In this document: positions 60,715 to 64,000 of the stretch, piece after piece
How the letters are laid out: each line of letters begins with the position of its first letter
Position numbering within the stretch: the stretch's first letter is position 1
Source: Deltaproteobacteria bacterium
GTDB lineage: Bacteria > Bdellovibrionota > Bdellovibrionia > Bdellovibrionales > Bdellovibrionaceae
DNA: 64,000 nucleotides
Reading direction: 5' to 3'
Assembly (NCBI GenBank): GCA_017302835.1
Contig: JAFLCC010000009.1
Coordinates: 1-64,000 of the forward strand
Position numbers and translations under genes: made by a program
Notes under the pieces: generated by a model
Databases searched by the model: none
Told to the model about the DNA's origin: nothing
Seen by the model: only the letters and a program-made list of their open reading frames with translations

Positions 60715-62445
60715 ATGAATAAAAATAAATCTATCCAACGATTAATTAGTGTCGCCAAACCCGAACTCAAAACATTAATATGGGGGTTATTTTTTTTAAT
60801 TATCTCTAGTATTTCGGCTTTAGCATATCCGCAGGTCATACGTTGGATGGTGGACAATGTTTTACAAGTAAAACGACTAGATAATCTTTGGTTAGCTGTC
60901 GGAATTCTATTTATTGTTTTTATTCTTCAAGGGATTGCCTCTTCGGTTCGATACTATTTGTTTTCTTTAAGTGGTGAACGTATTGTTTTAAAATTAAGGC
61001 AAAAATTGTTCAAAAATCTAATGGCCCAAGAGGTTTCCTTTTTTGACTTCCATCGCACTGGTGATTTGATGAGCCGGCTGGCCTCTGATTGCACAACATT
61101 ACAAAATACTGTCAGTGCCAATGTCTCCCAGGGATTAAGAAATTTAGGACAAGTATTAGGTGGCCTTGGTTTTATGTTTTATACCTCTTGGCAGCTAACA
61201 GCGATTATGTTCGTATTAATTCCTCCCATCGCTTGGTTTGCAGCTATCTATGGAAAAAAAATTCGCATTCACTCTCGTCAACTCCAAGATGCTATCTCGA
61301 GTTCCAGCATCGTAGCTGAAGAAACCTTATCTGGAATTAAAACTGTTAAGTCGTTTGTAAAAGAAAATTTTGAAGTTAACCGCTACACAATGGCTTTAGA
61401 TCACGCCCTGGGTTTTGTTAAATCACGCATTACTGCCATTATGATTTTTATGATTGTTGCAATGACTGTTGGTTTTACTGCGGTTTGTATTGTGCTTGCT
61501 TATGGTGGCTATCAAGTCATTCAAGGTGCCATGTCCGTTGGTGATCTCACTCAGTTTTTATTGTATTTAATGTTAGTTGCAATTGGCGTTGGCAGTCTTG
61601 GCAGCTTGTGGGGTGATTTCGCGGCAGGACTTGGGGCTTCTGAAAGAATTTTTGAAATTTTAGAAAAGCAAAGTCTGGAATTAACCTCAGGGCAAAAACC
61701 AGAAAAAATTTTTGGTAAAATTGAATTCACAAATGTTAATTTCAGCTATCCAAGTCGAAAAGATATCAAAGTCATTAAAAATTTATCGTTCTCGGTAAGT
61801 CCGGGTCAAAATGTAGCTTTCGTTGGCTCTTCAGGCGCAGGTAAATCAACTATCGCAACCCTTATACCCGGTTTTTATCCAGCAGATTCTGGCCATATCG
61901 AAATTGACGGGATTGAAATCTCTTTGTTGGATGTATGCTGGCTACGTGAACAAATTGGTATTGTTTCCCAAGAACCAGTTCTAATTTCTTCAACCATCGA
62001 AGAAAATATAAAATACGGCAAAGAAAATACTTCGGGCAAAAATATTACAGAGGCCGCAAGATCTGCAAATGCCCTAGAGTTTATCGAAAGATTTCCTGAG
62101 GGTATGCAAACCAAAGTCGGCGAAAAAGGTTTGCAATTATCTGCAGGACAAAAACAACGTGTCGCCATCGCAAGAGCTTTATTGAAAAATCCAAAAATTT
62201 TAATTTTAGATGAGGCGACTTCAAGCTTAGATACAGAAAGCGAAGCTTTAGTGCAGGAAGCCTTAAATCGATTAATGGAAGGACGCACTAGCCTAGTGAT
62301 CGCGCACAGGTTATCCACCATTGTTAACGCAGATAAAATTTTCGTAATAGATAATGGACAAGTTGTTCAAAATGGAACCCATGAAGAACTAGCAAAAGAC
62401 AAATCAGGAATTTATTATCGTCTATTACAAAAACAATTTTCTTGA
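60715..62445 (+). CDS. MsbA-like ABC exporter (fused permease and ATPase)
   Basis: A 576-residue half-transporter that works as a homodimer. Six transmembrane helices fill about 1-310 (LIWGLFFLIISSISALAYP is TM1). The ATPase has Walker A VGSSGAGKSTIATLIPGF, Q-loop VSQEPVLISSTIEENIKYG, signature LSAGQKQRVAIARAL and Walker B ILILDEATSSLDTESE. LSAGQ instead of LSGGQ is a common variant. Candidates for cargo are lipids, lipid A or peptides. No ribosome site of normal strength precedes the ATG (AAAG only). Confidence 0.9.
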   Translation: MNKNKSIQRLISVAKPELKTLIWGLFFLIISSISALAYPQVIRWMVDNVLQVKRLDNLWLAVGILFIVFILQGIASSVRYYLFSLSGERIVLKLRQKLFKNLMAQEVSFFDFHRTGDLMSRLASDCTTLQNTVSANVSQGLRNLGQVLGGLGFMFYTSWQLTAIMFVLIPPIAWFAAIYGKKIRIHSRQLQDAISSSSIVAEETLSGIKTVKSFVKENFEVNRYTMALDHALGFVKSRITAIMIFMIVAMTVGFTAVCIVLAYGGYQVIQGAMSVGDLTQFLLYLMLVAIGVGSLGSLWGDFAAGLGASERIFEILEKQSLELTSGQKPEKIFGKIEFTNVNFSYPSRKDIKVIKNLSFSVSPGQNVAFVGSSGAGKSTIATLIPGFYPADSGHIEIDGIEISLLDVCWLREQIGIVSQEPVLISSTIEENIKYGKENTSGKNITEAARSANALEFIERFPEGMQTKVGEKGLQLSAGQKQRVAIARALLKNPKILILDEATSSLDTESEALVQEALNRLMEGRTSLVIAHRLSTIVNADKIFVIDNGQVVQNGTHEELAKDKSGIYYRLLQKQFS

Positions 62446-62634
62446 GAGGAAAACTTTTAATATGAATTTTCCTGTTTGGTATTTAGGTTACTCTATTTCA
62501 GGTTCCTCACATGCGAATGGCTTCATAAAAAACGTTACCAATGTTTGAACAGTGCCACCCATTTATTTCTGGGTTAACAATTCAGGTAGGAAACTCGATC
62601 GAGAAACGACTCGAGAAGCTTGAAAAAGCAATGA

Positions 62635-62868
62635 AAGTTAAAGCTGGTTAACTTAAACGACAGCATTTATGATTTAATGGCGCTACTTGGTCATTCAGAC
62701 GTTGAAACCACCATGAGGTACGCGCATCTGTGCCCAAAACATCTTACACGTAAAACAGAGCTTATTAAATTTCAGCCCCAAAAGTGTGCCGATCTTCTAG
62801 ATTTTATTTCGCCCAACCATAATCCAACCGTGGATTTGGAAAATGCAAAAAAAGCCGGAACTTTTTGA
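62635..62868 (+). pseudogene. C-terminal fragment of a tyrosine recombinase (integrase)
   Basis: The frame, open after a TGA, contains IYDLMALLGHSDVETTMRYA then HLCPKHL. LLGHSxxxTTxxYxH is the last catalytic block of phage-type integrases, with the second His and the nucleophilic Tyr. The rest of the domain, including the first Arg, is missing. It lies 52 bases from the 3' end of tRNA-Leu, where integrase genes usually sit, so it is the stump of an element once inserted there. Confidence 0.75.
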
Positions 62869-62919
62869 TTCCAGCTTATCGATTTAACTTATTGAATTTA
62901 TTCAGCAATTTGAAATAAT

Positions 62920-63004
62920 TGGTGCCCCGCGAGGGACTTGAACCCCCACGCCTTGCGGCACTAGATCCTAAGTCTAGCGTGTCTGCCAATTTCACCAGCG
63001 GGGC
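62920..63004 (-). tRNA. tRNA-Leu (anticodon UAG)
   Basis: The minus strand folds into a complete 85-base class II tRNA: acceptor stem GCCCCGC with GCGGGGC, anticodon stem CTAGA/TCTAG with loop CTTAGGA (anticodon TAG), a long variable arm TGCCGCAAGGCGT, the TTCAAGT T-loop and an encoded CCA. It reads CUA and other CUN leucine codons. It lies between gcvH and the integrase fragment. Confidence 0.95.
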
Positions 63005-63034
63005 AAAAAAATTAGATTCACTATAATATTAAAA

Positions 63035-63424
63035 TTACTTATCTGCAATGAGTTTTTTATACTCAGGAGCTCTCATTAAATTTGCTAATTCTTTTTCGCT
63101 ATCCATCTCGATTCGAACTAACCAGCCATCATTCATGGGGTCATCGTTTAAGGAGGCAGGATCATCCGTTAAGGTATTATTCACCTCAATAACTGTTCCT
63201 GATACGGGAGAAAATAAATCACTAACGGCTTTAACACTTTCGACAACTCCAAAGGATTGATTCTGAGAAACTTTTTGTCCTTCTTCTGGAAGTTCCACAT
63301 AAACAACTTCACCCAGTTGACTTTGAGCAAACTCAGTAACACCAACAGTAACGATGTTTTCATCGACTTGAGCCCATTCGTGTTCTTTAGTGTAATAATA
63401 ATCTTCTGGAATTCTAAATGCCAT
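63035..63424 (-). CDS. gcvH: Glycine cleavage system H protein
   Basis: GcvH carries the lipoyl arm of the glycine cleavage system. I start at the ATG at 63424, five bases after AGAGG; the GTG at 63430 is in that site. The 129 residues have YYTKEHEWAQVDE, GVTEFAQSQLGEVVYVELPE, the lipoylation block GVVESVKAVSDLFSPVSG (Lys65) and the end NDGWLVRIE. It follows gcvT on the same strand, so the order gcvT-gcvH is normal. Confidence 0.95.
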   Translation of the reverse strand: MAFRIPEDYYYTKEHEWAQVDENIVTVGVTEFAQSQLGEVVYVELPEEGQKVSQNQSFGVVESVKAVSDLFSPVSGTVIEVNNTLTDDPASLNDDPMNDGWLVRIEMDSEKELANLMRAPEYKKLIADK

Positions 63425-63526
63425 AGCCACCTCTAAGTTAATTGAATGAGTTTATATGCTTAAATCAAATTTTCGACAACAATTTTTTTGTGTTCGTCGA
63501 TAGTCAGATTTGATCGCAAAATTTTG

Positions 63527-64000
63527 TTATTTTTCGAGGAAAGGTGTTTTTACAACTTGAGCCAATACTTTTCTGCCTCTAATATCGACATAAAATTCTT
63601 GGCCAAGGCCTGAAAACTCGGAGCGCACATAACCTATGCCAATGGGCTCATCTAAACTTGGCGAGTGAGTGCCGCTGGTGACTTTTCCAATGGGTTCATT
63701 TTTGGGAGAGTACAATTCATATCCTTGTCTGGGAATCCCTTTGTCTTTCATTTTAAAGCCAACAAGTTTTTTTTCTAGGCCCTTTTCTTTTCCCTTAAGA
63801 AGGAGGTCTTTTCCTATAAAATCCTTTGCCTGAGGTTTAATAACCCATCCTAGCTCCGCAGCATAAGGGTTTGTTTGATCGTCTATCTCATGTCCATAGA
63901 GGGAGTACTTCATTTCGGTTCTAAGGGTGTCTCGGGCTCCTAGGCCAATGGGTAAAACACCGTACTTTTCTCCTTTAGTTAAAAGCTCCAGCCAAAGCTG
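63527..64000 (-). CDS. gcvT: Aminomethyltransferase GcvT (partial, runs off the window)
   Basis: GcvT transfers the methylene group from lipoyl-GcvH to tetrahydrofolate. Only the C-terminal 157 residues are inside; the frame is open to the edge, reading LWLELLTKGEKYGVLPIGLG, ARDTLRTEMKYSLYGHEI, then FIGKDLLLK, VTSGTHSPSLDEPIGIGYV and FYVDIRGRKVLAQVV. These are the GLGARDTLRxE and GxVTSGxxSPxLxxxIGxGYV motifs of the family. It precedes gcvH by about 100 bases. Confidence 0.93.
   Translation of the reverse strand, partial: QLWLELLTKGEKYGVLPIGLGARDTLRTEMKYSLYGHEIDDQTNPYAAELGWVIKPQAKDFIGKDLLLKGKEKGLEKKLVGFKMKDKGIPRQGYELYSPKNEPIGKVTSGTHSPSLDEPIGIGYVRSEFSGLGQEFYVDIRGRKVLAQVVKTPFLEK

Noticed and set aside
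60700-60720. TATAAA at about 60706 as a -10 box of the ABC exporter gene
   Set aside because: It lies so close to the ATG that transcription would start at or after the start codon.

Overview
The window is AT-rich (roughly 35-40 % GC by eye) and gene-dense. It comes from a Gram-negative bacterium: it encodes LpxD for lipid A, a TolC-like outer-membrane channel, an RND pump and many proteins with Sec signal peptides. Several traits suggest a Bdellovibrionota or delta-proteobacterial relative: a mitochondrial-EFG1-like EF-G, ELWxxDGT repeat remnants, many secreted proteins of unknown function and lysine-rich tails. That placement is inference. One tRNA gene is present, a tRNA-Leu(UAG) near the right end. 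I see no rRNA, CRISPR array or intact insertion sequence.

Left part (0-25.9 kb) is mainly core housekeeping: an FGE-domain secreted protein broken by an in-frame TAG, lpxD, a lysine-rich protein, infA, tex with an untracked 35-residue basic protein behind it, topA, two HAD hydrolases, a tail-specific protease, a branched-chain/pyruvate-type E1 alpha-beta pair, pyrE, a beta-carbonic anhydrase, an EF-G paralogue, recQ and aat. A 125-bp GC-rich nested palindrome lies between the carbonic anhydrase and EF-G genes.

Middle part (26-45.7 kb) is envelope and accessory. A heavy-metal RND operon (small His-rich protein, CusA/CzcA pump, second small protein, TolC-like channel) has no periplasmic adaptor gene. 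It is followed by a block of secreted proteins: three HExxH metalloprotease-like proteins, a three-gene operon containing two paralogues of unknown function, a catalase-like secreted protein, and broken DUF4399 and transglutaminase genes. The block ends in a MenAT-like (Rv0078B/Rv0078A-type) toxin-antitoxin pair.

Right part (45.9-64 kb) begins with an epimerase, an MlaF-like ATPase, a CvfB-like S1 protein, a DEAD-box helicase and an unusual REC-HPt-CheA hybrid kinase. The kinase leader can fold over its ribosome-binding site, and a stand-alone HPt protein overlaps its end. From 52.9 to 55.9 kb the DNA is a graveyard: two ATPase fragments, ELWxxDGT fragments and an IS3-type transposase fragment, with msrB and a small secreted protein between them. 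Then come a SOUL haem-binding protein, an NlpC/P60-like secreted protein, another HExxH protein, a methyltransferase, an MsbA-like ABC exporter, an integrase tail beside tRNA-Leu, and gcvT-gcvH on the minus strand. A 113-bp promoter/leader segment upstream of the epimerase recurs inverted at 59.6 kb.
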